Assembly: GCA_937900605.1 (NCBI GenBank)
Contig: CALCDK010000122.1
Span: forward strand, 1-12,130
Origin: an uncultured Olsenella sp.
GTDB taxonomy: Bacteria; Actinomycetota; Coriobacteriia; Coriobacteriales; Atopobiaceae
DNA: 12,130 bases
Direction of reading: 5' to 3'
Below the pieces are notes generated by a model, which was given only the letters and a program-made list of their open reading frames with translations, had not been told where the DNA came from and searched no databases. The position numbers and the translations under genes are program-made. Position 1 is the first letter of the stretch, and each line of letters opens with the position of its first letter. This document shows, in pieces, positions 5,742 through 11,350 of this stretch.

Positions 5742-6772
5742 CAGGCGAGGTAGGACAGGTCGTAGCCGGCGTTGACGTCGATCTGGTTCTCGACCAGGTC
5801 GTTGTCGTTGAGCCACTGGTAGAAGCGGGCCCAGCGGTCCTTGTCGATGACGCCCCAGCTGGACGCGTCGGCGGTGTACTGGCCGGCGAGGTACTCCTGG
5901 CTCTGGTGGATGAGGTTGGGCTCGAGCTCGGGCACCGCGGCGCACAGGATGTCGGCGGCGGAGGAGGGGTTCTCTACGCAGTACTCGTAGCCCTTCTTCA
6001 CGGCGCGCAGGAAGGCCTTGACGGCCTCGGGGTTCTGCTTGGCGAAGTCGTCGTTGGCGGCGATGACCGGCGTGTAGAAGTCGAAGACCGGGTCGATGGA
6101 CTCGAAGGAGAAGTAGTTGTACGGGTAGTCCTGGACCACGGCGTTCTGGCACGCCCAGCCCTCGAAGACCCAGACGGTGTCGAACATGTCGGCCTTCAGG
6201 CCGCTGACCTCGTCGTCGGCGTCGAAGTTGACGAGCTCGACCTTGGAGAAGTCGCCGCCGTCGGCCTCGACGACGCGCTTGACGGTGGCCTGCTCGACGG
6301 GCAGGTCCCAGGTGGCGTAGCGGTGGTTCTCCATGAGGGCGGGGTGGGTGATGCCGTCCTCGGCACGGCTCATGATGCCGGAGGTGTTGTGCTGGATGAT
6401 CGCGGCGACGGCCGAGTAGGGCATGGGCTGGTCGGACGCGAGGTTGTTGGCGATGTAGTCCTGGTAGGAGACGCCCAGCTGCGCGCCGCCCGCGCCGATG
6501 AGGGCGTCGGCGCCGTCCTCGGGGGCCGGGATGATCTCGACCTCGAGGCCCTCGTCGGCGAAGAAGCCCTGGTCCTGGGCGACGTAGATGCCGGTGTGGT
6601 TGGTGTTGGGAGCATAGTCCAGGACGAAGGTGATCTTGGTCCTCTCGCCGTCGGAGGCGGGCGCGGGGGCCTGCTGCTGGGTGTTGCCGCAGGCGCCCAG
6701 GGCCAGGCCGGCGGCCACGGCACCGGTGCCGGCGACGAACTGCCTACGGGAGAAGTTGGTGGAGTTGCTCAT
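5741..6772 (-). CDS. thiY: Tat-exported lipoprotein, pyrimidine-precursor binding (ThiY-like)
   Basis: A 343-residue substrate-binding protein of the NMT1/THI5-like family. The N-terminus has twin arginines (SRRQF at 8-12), a hydrophobic stretch and the lipobox LGAC with Cys28, so it is predicted to be exported folded and lipid-anchored outside the membrane. Mature landmarks: FVLDYAPNTNHTGIYVA (49-65), nearly diagnostic of ThiY/HMP-binding proteins, then GADALIGAGGAQLGVSYQDY, the WVFEGW segment (201-206), and a C-terminal helical region. It likely delivers formyl-aminopyrimidine or hydroxymethylpyrimidine, used for thiamine salvage. The ATG at 6772 overlaps the inferred ancestral thiX stop as ATGA; GAGAGGAAG lies 10 bases upstream, so it can also initiate independently. 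The exact ligand is not proven. Confidence 0.88.
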   Translation of the reverse strand: MSNSTNFSRRQFVAGTGAVAAGLALGACGNTQQQAPAPASDGERTKITFVLDYAPNTNHTGIYVAQDQGFFADEGLEVEIIPAPEDGADALIGAGGAQLGVSYQDYIANNLASDQPMPYSAVAAIIQHNTSGIMSRAEDGITHPALMENHRYATWDLPVEQATVKRVVEADGGDFSKVELVNFDADDEVSGLKADMFDTVWVFEGWACQNAVVQDYPYNYFSFESIDPVFDFYTPVIAANDDFAKQNPEAVKAFLRAVKKGYEYCVENPSSAADILCAAVPELEPNLIHQSQEYLAGQYTADASSWGVIDKDRWARFYQWLNDNDLVENQIDVNAGYDLSYLA

Positions 6773-7504
6773 CGGTTGTGCTTCCTCTCTGCCCTCTTCC
6801 AGGGCATACAGGCGTCGCGCAGGAGGTCCACGAGCTTCATGAGGGCCAGCGACAGCGCCGAGATGACGATGATGACCGCGAACATGCGGTCATATGCGAA
6901 GGACTTGCGGGTGCGCGTCATGTAGACGCCCAGGCCCACGTTGCCGCCGAGCCACTCGGCGATGACCGCGCCGACGATGGCATACGTAGCGGAAGACCTG
7001 CCAGCGCGAGGCGCCCATGGTGCGCATGAGGTCCAAGACGTCGGGGTCCACCGAGCGGAAGCCGCTCACCAGCGAGACCGTGACGGGGAAGAAGGTCCCC
7101 ACCACGATCAAGATGACCTTGGGCGCGAGGCCGTAGCCGAACCACAGCACCAGCAACGGGGCGATGGCGATGGTCGGGATGGTCTGCGAGATGGTCATGA
7201 GCGGCTCGAAGGCCAGGTAGAACGTCTGGAAGTGGTCCATGAGAACCGCGCAGACGAAGCCGAGGAGGACGCCGACCGAAAGGCCCACGGCCGCCTCGAG
7301 CAGCGTGGTGGCCGCGTGCGAGACGATGAGCGGCGCGTCGCCGACGAGCGCCTGGACCACCTGGACGGGGGTCGGCAGCAGGAAGTTGGGCACGAGCCCG
7401 ACCATGACGGCAGCCTGCCACGCGAGGAGCAGCGCGGCGACGGTGACGAGCGGCGTGAGCACCCGGCGGGCGCGCGGAGTCGTGGCGTGGGGACGCGAGG
7501 CCAC
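6769..7504 (-). pseudogene. thiX: ABC permease, ThiX-like, frameshifted with internal loss
   Basis: Two frames together encode a BPD-type permease of the SsuC/ThiX class. Frame A, from the GTG at 7504 (GGAGG six bases upstream), gives 173 good residues: membrane segments near 15-40, 65-90, 100-124 and 128-150, then SVDPDVLDLMRTMGASRWQVFRY, the start of the EAA loop. It then runs into nonsense and stops at 6890. Frame B resumes at 6984 with YAIVGAVIAEWLGGNVGLGVYMTR and 71 residues of normal C-terminus, ending at a TGA (6771-6769) that overlaps the thiY start as ATGA. The family segment between FRY and YAIVG, normally V.LPAA.P..F.GLR.A., is missing: about 18-19 codons. The conserved proline of the EAA loop is lost, so the product should not assemble a working transporter. 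A sequencing or assembly error could explain a frameshift but less easily the missing block. Confidence 0.85.
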
Positions 7505-7505
7505 G

Positions 7506-7847
7506 CTAGGCCTCCGGCTGCGCGGCGACGGCCTGGAGCTCCGGGTCGTCGGGGTGGTACTTGGCGATCTTCTGGCCGGTGCCCAAGACGTCGCCGTCGG
7601 GACGGTAGTTGATCTTGGCGTAGGTCATCATGTGGCCGCAGCCCGCCTTGGCGCCGACGAGCTGGCAGTTGCGCAGGACGTCCATGCAGGTGTCGTAGTC
7701 GGCCTCGATCGCGGTCTCGAAGGGGCCGACGAAGTAGTCGACGCCCGTGGAGGCGATGTAGTCGATCACCGCGTCGACGGCGGCGCAGACCTCCTCGTCG
7801 CTCCCGCCGTCCATCGGCAGGAACTGGATGGCTATCGAACAGTCCAA
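7506..7847 (-). CDS. Thiamine-binding protein, MTH1187/YkoF-like single domain
   Basis: A 113-residue protein of the thiamine-binding (MTH1187/YkoF-like, PF01910 type) family. Landmarks are SIAIQFLPMDG at 4-14, VDAVIDYIASTGVDYFVGPFETAIEADYDTCMDVL (24-58, where VGPFET.IE.D is the family hallmark) and a C-terminal strand HMMTYAKINYRPDG. YkoF of Bacillus has two such domains and binds thiamine/HMP; this one has one and probably works as an oligomer in the cytoplasm. Translation most likely starts at the TTG at 7847, preceded by GGGAGGGAG; starting there keeps the first beta strand. It is the first gene after the TPP riboswitch and its stop is one base from the permease GTG, so the four genes form one operon. 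The role in handling or sensing imported thiamine precursors is an inference. Confidence 0.85.
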   Translation of the reverse strand: MDCSIAIQFLPMDGGSDEEVCAAVDAVIDYIASTGVDYFVGPFETAIEADYDTCMDVLRNCQLVGAKAGCGHMMTYAKINYRPDGDVLGTGQKIAKYHPDDPELQAVAAQPEA

Positions 7848-7862
7848 GCTCTTCTCCCTCCC

Positions 7863-7877
7863 GGGACACGAGGTCCC
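7863..7877 (-). promoter_or_regulatory. Small hairpin next to the ribosome-binding site
   Basis: On the minus strand GGGAC, loop CTCGT, GTCCC form a 5-bp stem immediately before GGGAGGGAG, the ribosome-binding site of the TTG-start gene. It may tune access of ribosomes; it is short and could be incidental. Confidence 0.3.
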
Positions 7878-7889
7878 ATCGGGGGCGCC

Positions 7890-7920
7890 AAGAAAGGGCG
7901 CCCACGTGTCGTAGGCGCCC
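7890..7920 (-). terminator. Riboswitch-controlled intrinsic terminator
   Basis: In minus-strand orientation the arms GGGCGCCTACG and CGTGGGCGCCC form an 11-bp stem (one U-G wobble) with loop ACA, followed by TTTCTT at 7895-7890. This is a textbook intrinsic terminator, about 17 bases after the TPP aptamer and about 40 before the first gene. A further GGCGCCC at 7889-7883 could pair with the 3' arm as an alternative hairpin. The mechanism is likely premature termination when TPP is bound. Confidence 0.8.
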
Positions 7921-7936
7921 GTGCGAGCTTTGGCAT

Positions 7937-8021
7937 GGTCCCTACGCTGGCATTACCCAGATCAGGTCGAAGGTCGGGCGATCGGTCGCCCCTCTCAGCC
8001 GCGCCATATCCGCAGCTCCCT
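7937..8021 (-). ncRNA. TPP riboswitch (THI element)
   Basis: Reading the minus strand, the conserved thi-box is clear: GGCTGAGAG at 8000-7992, a variable hairpin with arms GGGCGA and TCGCCC, then ACCTTCGACC, and CTGATCTGGGTAATG plus CCAGCGTAGGGA ending near 7939. The P3 stem is CTGCG/CGCGG with loop GATATGG. The pyrimidine- and pyrophosphate-binding cores are therefore intact. The closing P1 stem is not obvious: the 5' side is an A-run (GCGAAAAAA) and does not pair well with CCATGCC. TPP binding should reduce expression of the downstream uptake operon when thiamine pyrophosphate is plentiful. Confidence 0.95.
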
Positions 8022-8033
8022 TTTTTCGCCGCT

Positions 8034-8039
8034 AGTCTA
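8034..8039 (-). promoter_or_regulatory. Likely -10 element of the thi operon
   Basis: TAGACT reads on the minus strand at 8039-8034, 13 bases before the aptamer begins at about 8021, so transcription would start right at the riboswitch. A matching -35 near 8057-8062 is poor. Confidence 0.4.
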
Positions 8040-8069
8040 CTCCTTCCGCGGCCGGCGCGCACGCGAGAA

Positions 8070-8107
8070 GGGCCGCCGCCCCAGGGCAGGGGCAGCGGGG
8101 GCGGCCC
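8070..8107 (-). terminator. Terminator after the Asp23/Gls24 gene
   Basis: GGGCCGCC (8070-8077) pairs with GGCGGCCC (8100-8107); a smaller CCCC/GGGG hairpin fits inside. On the minus strand the stem is followed by TTCTCGCG, and the stem begins three bases past the Asp23 gene stop codon. It would separate the stress operon from the downstream thi promoter. Confidence 0.65.
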
Positions 8108-8110
8108 GCG

Positions 8111-8608
8111 CTACTCCGCGGGCTGCTCGGCCGGCTCGGAGCCGGCGCGGTCGAACTCCTCCGGGGTGAGGACGTCCTCGATGCGCAGGTTGACGCCGGC
8201 GACCTCGAGGCCGGTCATGCCCGTGACCTGCTTGACCACGGCGCGCTTGACGTCCTCGAAGACCTGTGGCGCGTAGGCGCCGTACTCGATGAGGACGCTG
8301 ATGTTGACGCGCACGGCGCTCTCGGGCGTGACCTCGACGCTCACGCCCTTGGTGGCGTCGCTTGCGCCCAGCGCGTCCTGCACGCGGTTGAACCAGCTGC
8401 CCTTCATCCCCACGACGCCGGGGACGTCGCGCATGGCGATGGCCACGATCTTCTGGATGACGCCGTTGGAGAAGGTGAGCGAGTCCTCGGAGTCCGTGTC
8501 CTCGTCGCCCTCGGCCAGGACGTCGATGTCCTGGTCGACGGTGGCGCGCTCGTCCTCGGGGGCGGCCTGTGCGCCCGTGGTGGCCTGCTCGATGTCCTTG
8601 TCGCTCAT
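8111..8608 (-). CDS. Asp23/Gls24 family envelope stress protein
   Basis: A 165-residue member of the Asp23/Gls24 (alkaline shock) family. The conserved domain spans about 43-148: DSLTFSNGVIQKIVAIAMRDVPGVVGMKG (42-70), then VSVEVTPESAVRVNISVLIEYGAYAPQVFEDVKRAVVKQVTGMTGLEVAGVNLRIEDV, the usual strand/helix pattern. The first 40 residues are acidic and Ala/Asp-rich and probably disordered, as is the Glu/Pro tail. In Staphylococcus aureus Asp23 is tethered to the membrane by AmaP, and an amaP gene lies two genes upstream here. The start at 8608 has AAGGAG six bases before it. The gap to the DUF2273 gene is 42 bases and contains a small GGGGC/GCCCC hairpin (8628-8640). It is the last gene of the cluster. 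The precise cellular role of the family remains unclear. Confidence 0.92.
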   Translation of the reverse strand: MSDKDIEQATTGAQAAPEDERATVDQDIDVLAEGDEDTDSEDSLTFSNGVIQKIVAIAMRDVPGVVGMKGSWFNRVQDALGASDATKGVSVEVTPESAVRVNISVLIEYGAYAPQVFEDVKRAVVKQVTGMTGLEVAGVNLRIEDVLTPEEFDRAGSEPAEQPAE

Positions 8609-8650
8609 GTCATGCTCCTTGCCGATGGGGGCCGCGCCCCGACTGCGTTG

Positions 8651-9085
8651 CTAGTTCTGCGAGAAGAGCCTGCGCACCAGCTCGATGAGCTTGGGGTCGC
8701 CATCGGCCAGCTGGCCGAGCGCCACGCCCAGCGCGACGAGCGCGAGGGTGACCAGCGTGGGGACGATGCCCACGGCGTAGATGGCCAGCGCGACGACGAG
8801 CCCGGCCACGCCGCCGAGAAACGCGTGCTCGTGGCCGCGCAGGGACTCGCGCAGGCTCGACGCCATGAGGCTCGCCGGGCAGCGCGAGGGCGCCTCGGCG
8901 GGCTGCGCCGCAGGAGCCGCCTCGGGCGCGGGCGCGGCGGGGCCGGGGGCAGTGCCGGACGCCGTCGCCGCGGTCGAGGCCCCGGGGACGCCGCCTCGCG
9001 CGGTTGCCGTGGCGTCCGGGCGCGGGCCCGTCTCGTCGCTGACGCGCACCACGGGGCGCGCGGTCCTCTCGGCCTGCTCTGACAT
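8651..9085 (-). CDS. DUF2273-type small membrane protein with long N-terminal tail
   Basis: A 144-residue protein. The C-terminal 60 residues match the DUF2273 pattern found beside Asp23 and AmaP: two membrane helices (about 88-106 FLGGVAGLVVALAIYAVG and 109-126 PTLVTLALVALGVALGQL) followed by ADGDPKLIELVRRLF. Ordinary DUF2273 proteins are close to that length; here an extra 80 residues, rich in Ala, Pro, Thr and Gly and probably disordered, precede the membrane part. Translation starts at 9085, with GGGGGAGGAG overlapping the amaP stop two bases upstream, so the two genes are tightly coupled. The function is unknown; the neighbourhood suggests a membrane partner of the Asp23 complex. Confidence 0.85.
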   Translation of the reverse strand: MSEQAERTARPVVRVSDETGPRPDATATARGGVPGASTAATASGTAPGPAAPAPEAAPAAQPAEAPSRCPASLMASSLRESLRGHEHAFLGGVAGLVVALAIYAVGIVPTLVTLALVALGVALGQLADGDPKLIELVRRLFSQN

Positions 9086-9087
9086 GG

Positions 9088-9759
9088 CTACTCCTCCCCC
9101 TCGTCACCCGTGGCGCGCGGCTGCGCGGACGCCATGGGGACGGTGATCTCTGCGGCGACGGGCTCGGGCGCGAACGCGTCGTCAGGCGCGGCCGCGGGCT
9201 CGGCGACGCGCTGCTCGACGGACTCGGGGCCGGACGTGCCGTCGTCGTCGGACTCGGGCTGGACGAACTCGACGCCCACGGAGCGAACGGTGCTGCCGCA
9301 GACGACGGCGAGGCCCTCGAGCAGCTCGTGGTGCAGCTGGGTGCCGCGGGCAACGACGTCCATGGGGCGGCGCGGGAGCACGCGGACGTGGACGCGGACG
9401 TCGCCGTGGGGCTTGGCGTCCACGCGGACGCGGTCGGCCACGCAGGTTCCATCGGCCTCGACCACGTGGGCGGCCTGCGCGGCGATGGCGTCGCGCGTCA
9501 CGGTGATGGAGCCGCCGTCGACGCGGGCGACCTCCACCGTGCGGGTGCGGCGCGACAGCAGCGCGCGGACCAGCGCGACGAGCGCACCCGCCACGGCGAC
9601 CACGACGCAGGCCTGCACGGCCAGCGAGTACGCGCAGACCGAGAAGAGCGCGGACGCGCGCCCGGTCCACGGGCCGTACCAGGTGAGGCCGAACGCGGCC
9701 AGGGCGAACAGCGCCGCGAGGGAGCACGCGGCGGTGCACAGGCGCTTGACGATGCTCAT
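9088..9759 (-). CDS. amaP: AmaP, membrane anchor of the alkaline shock protein
   Basis: A 223-residue protein with two membrane helices (about 6-28 and 44-68), the hairpin topology of AmaP, followed by a basic stop-transfer segment RALLSRRTRTVEV. The cytoplasmic domain contains GSITVTRDAIAAQAAHVVE (83-101) and then DRVRVDAKPHGDVRVHVRVLPRRPMDVVARGTQLHHELLEGLAVVCGSTVRSVGVEF (109-165), a fold related to Asp23. Residues 167-223 are acidic and Pro/Ala-rich. In Staphylococcus AmaP holds Asp23 at the membrane through such a domain. Start 9759 is preceded by GGGAGG five bases upstream. It is 41 bases downstream of nhaA and 2 bases upstream of the DUF2273 gene. The assignment combines topology, the motif and neighbours; sequence identity to staphylococcal AmaP appears low. 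Confidence 0.82.
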   Translation of the reverse strand: MSIVKRLCTAACSLAALFALAAFGLTWYGPWTGRASALFSVCAYSLAVQACVVVAVAGALVALVRALLSRRTRTVEVARVDGGSITVTRDAIAAQAAHVVEADGTCVADRVRVDAKPHGDVRVHVRVLPRRPMDVVARGTQLHHELLEGLAVVCGSTVRSVGVEFVQPESDDDGTSGPESVEQRVAEPAAAPDDAFAPEPVAAEITVPMASAQPRATGDEGEE

Positions 9760-9775
9760 GGCAACCTCCCATCAC

Positions 9776-9792
9776 GCGCCCGGTGCGGGCGC
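9776..9792 (-). promoter_or_regulatory. Intercistronic hairpin between nhaA and amaP
   Basis: GCGCCCG and CGGGCGC (9776-9782, 9786-9792) form a perfect 7-bp stem with a 3-base loop in the 41-base gap after the nhaA stop. No T-tract follows. It may dampen read-through or mark an RNA processing point, giving nhaA and amaP different levels. Just upstream the nhaA stop codon lies in a perfect 12-bp palindrome (9795-9806, TCCTAG/CTAGGA). Confidence 0.45.
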
Positions 9793-9800
9793 CGTCCTAG

Positions 9801-11183
9801 CTAGGATACCCTTCGGCCCGGATGCGAATCGCCGGCGCGGCGCCGGCGCGTGGACAGCATGACGAACGCGATGCCGATGAGCGCGGAGCTCACGGAGCCG
9901 AGCAGGATCGCGCACTTGGAGGCCATCACGTCGGCCGGGTCGGCGAAGGCCAGGCCCGAGATGAGGATCGACATGGTGAAGCCGAGGCCGCCCATGATGC
10001 CCACGGCGCCCACCTGGACCCAGTCCATGTTCTTGGGCAGCTTGGCGAAGCCCACCTTGACGAGCAGCCAGGTCACCAGGACGATGCCGAGCGGCTTGCC
10101 GAGCCCCGCGCCGAGCCAGGCGCCGTGCGCCACGGGACTCGCCGCGACGGCGGCGAGGTCGGCACCGACGAAGCGCACCTGGGCGTTGACGAAGGCGAAC
10201 AGCGGCAGCACGAGGAAGTTCACGAAGACGGAGACGTGGTTCTCCATGCGCTGCAGGGGCGGGGTGACGTGGTGCATGACGTGCTCGACGCGCAGCGCGC
10301 CCTCGGTGAAGTCGTGCTGGCCCAGGACGTGGTGCTCGTCGTCGTAGGTGTCCTCGAGGTTGCGGGCGCGGCGCTGCAGCCAGTCGCCCAGGTGGTCCAG
10401 GCGCACGTCCGAGACGCTCGGCAGCGCGAAGGCGAGGATGACGCCGGACAGCGTGGCGTGGATGCCGGAGTTGAACATGCAAATCCACAGGACCAAGCCC
10501 ACGACCAGGTACGGGCGCAGCGAGTAGATGCGCGCGCGGTTGAGGCCCACGAGCGCCGCGACGGCGCCCAGGGTGGCCAGGCACCAGCCCAGCGAGAGGG
10601 ACTGGCCGTAGAACAGCGCGATCACCACGATGGCGAGGAGGTCGTCGGCGATGGCCAGGGTCTGGAAGAAGACCTTGGTCTCGGGGGCGATGCGGTCGCC
10701 GAGAAGCGACACGACGCCCAGGGCGAACGCGATGTCCGTGGCGATGGGGACGGCCCAGCCGCCGATGGTGGGCTGGCCGGCGTTGAGCACCAGGTAGATG
10801 AGGGCGGGGACGGCGACGCCGCCGGCCGCGGCGAGCATGGGCAGCGCGGCCTGGCGCGGGCGGCGCAGCTGGCCGACGGTCATCTCGTACTTGAGCTCGA
10901 CGCCGACGAGCAGGAAGAAGATCGCCATGAGGAAGTCGTTGACGAACGTCTCGACGGAGAGCGCGACGCCGAAGGGCCCGATGCCGATCTCGAGGGGCAT
11001 CTTGAGGAAGTGCTCGATCGGCTCGTAGGCCGGGGTGTTGGCCACCACCAGGGCGAGAAGCGCGGCGCCTACCATGAACGCGGCGGCCACCGTGCCGTTG
11101 GAGGTGAGGTCGTGCAGGGCCGACCTGCGCTCGATCCGGCGGATGACCGCGGGCTCACCGTAGATCGTCTTCATGCGCATCAT
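9801..11183 (-). CDS. nhaA: Na+/H+ antiporter NhaA
   Basis: A 460-residue NhaA antiporter; the E. coli protein has 388. It expels Na+ (or Li+) in exchange for protons and supports pH and sodium homeostasis. The catalytic pieces are intact: TDIAFALG (Thr149/Asp150, E. coli Thr132/Asp133), ADDLLAIVVIALFY (Asp180/Asp181, E. coli Asp163/Asp164), SGIHATLSGV (His242, E. coli His225) and GKPLGI (Lys363, E. coli Lys300). Residues about 258-312 form an enlarged cytoplasmic loop with many charged residues and histidines (DDEHHVLGQH, VEHVMHHV). The C-terminus is basic (STRRRRAGDSHPGRRVS). The start is uncertain among ATGs at 11183, 11180 and 11174: the AAAGG just upstream suits 11180 or 11174 better; the longest form is given. 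The downstream amaP-DUF2273-asp23 genes follow within 41 bases, suggesting co-regulation. Confidence 0.95.
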   Translation of the reverse strand: MMRMKTIYGEPAVIRRIERRSALHDLTSNGTVAAAFMVGAALLALVVANTPAYEPIEHFLKMPLEIGIGPFGVALSVETFVNDFLMAIFFLLVGVELKYEMTVGQLRRPRQAALPMLAAAGGVAVPALIYLVLNAGQPTIGGWAVPIATDIAFALGVVSLLGDRIAPETKVFFQTLAIADDLLAIVVIALFYGQSLSLGWCLATLGAVAALVGLNRARIYSLRPYLVVGLVLWICMFNSGIHATLSGVILAFALPSVSDVRLDHLGDWLQRRARNLEDTYDDEHHVLGQHDFTEGALRVEHVMHHVTPPLQRMENHVSVFVNFLVLPLFAFVNAQVRFVGADLAAVAASPVAHGAWLGAGLGKPLGIVLVTWLLVKVGFAKLPKNMDWVQVGAVGIMGGLGFTMSILISGLAFADPADVMASKCAILLGSVSSALIGIAFVMLSTRRRRAGDSHPGRRVS

Positions 11184-11242
11184 GCCTTTCTCGCCGCGTC
11201 GGGGAACGGGTCCGGCGGGCAGTCGCTCGGGGTACGCATTCG

Positions 11243-11248
11243 ACTATA
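11243..11248 (-). promoter_or_regulatory. -10 element of the nhaA promoter
   Basis: TATAGT reads on the minus strand at 11248-11243, about 60 bases before the nhaA start, giving a leader of roughly 50 bases. No recognisable -35 is found; its place is occupied by the palindrome at 11258-11275. Confidence 0.5.
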
Positions 11249-11257
11249 CCCCGTGGG

Positions 11258-11275
11258 TCGCACGGCCCCGTGCGA
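11258..11275. promoter_or_regulatory. 18-bp perfect palindrome, candidate operator between nhaA and the DegV gene
   Basis: TCGCACGG (11258-11265) and CCGTGCGA (11268-11275) pair perfectly around two bases. It covers the -35 region of the likely nhaA promoter and lies about 40 bases upstream of the -10 of the divergent DegV gene. The compact symmetry fits a dimeric regulator that could act on one or both genes; which one is unknown. Confidence 0.5.
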
Positions 11276-11311
11276 TTCCAGAGCGAGCACACGAGCGGGC
11301 GACAAAGTGGC

Positions 11312-11317
11312 TATAGT
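11312..11317 (+). promoter_or_regulatory. -10 element of the DegV-family gene
   Basis: TATAGT at 11312-11317, 33 bases before the ATG at 11351, in a locally AT-rich stretch. The -35 region is not clear. It mirrors the TATAGT of the divergent nhaA promoter. Confidence 0.5.
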
Positions 11318-11350
11318 TCAAGTATCCGTGCACACGCGACAGGGGGCCCC

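Noticed and set aside
5742..6152. N-terminal extension of the ABC ATPase
   Set aside because: It overlaps the thiY-like gene in another frame; the ATPase begins normally at 5741 with TGATG coupling.
5906..6925. 339-codon plus-strand frame
   Set aside because: It is antisense to the intact thiY-like gene and lacks any domain; composition is that of a shadow frame.
6890..7504. Frame A of the permease as an intact 204-residue gene
   Set aside because: The last 31 residues are Arg/His-rich nonsense and the true C-terminal sequence is found in the next frame, so it is one damaged gene.
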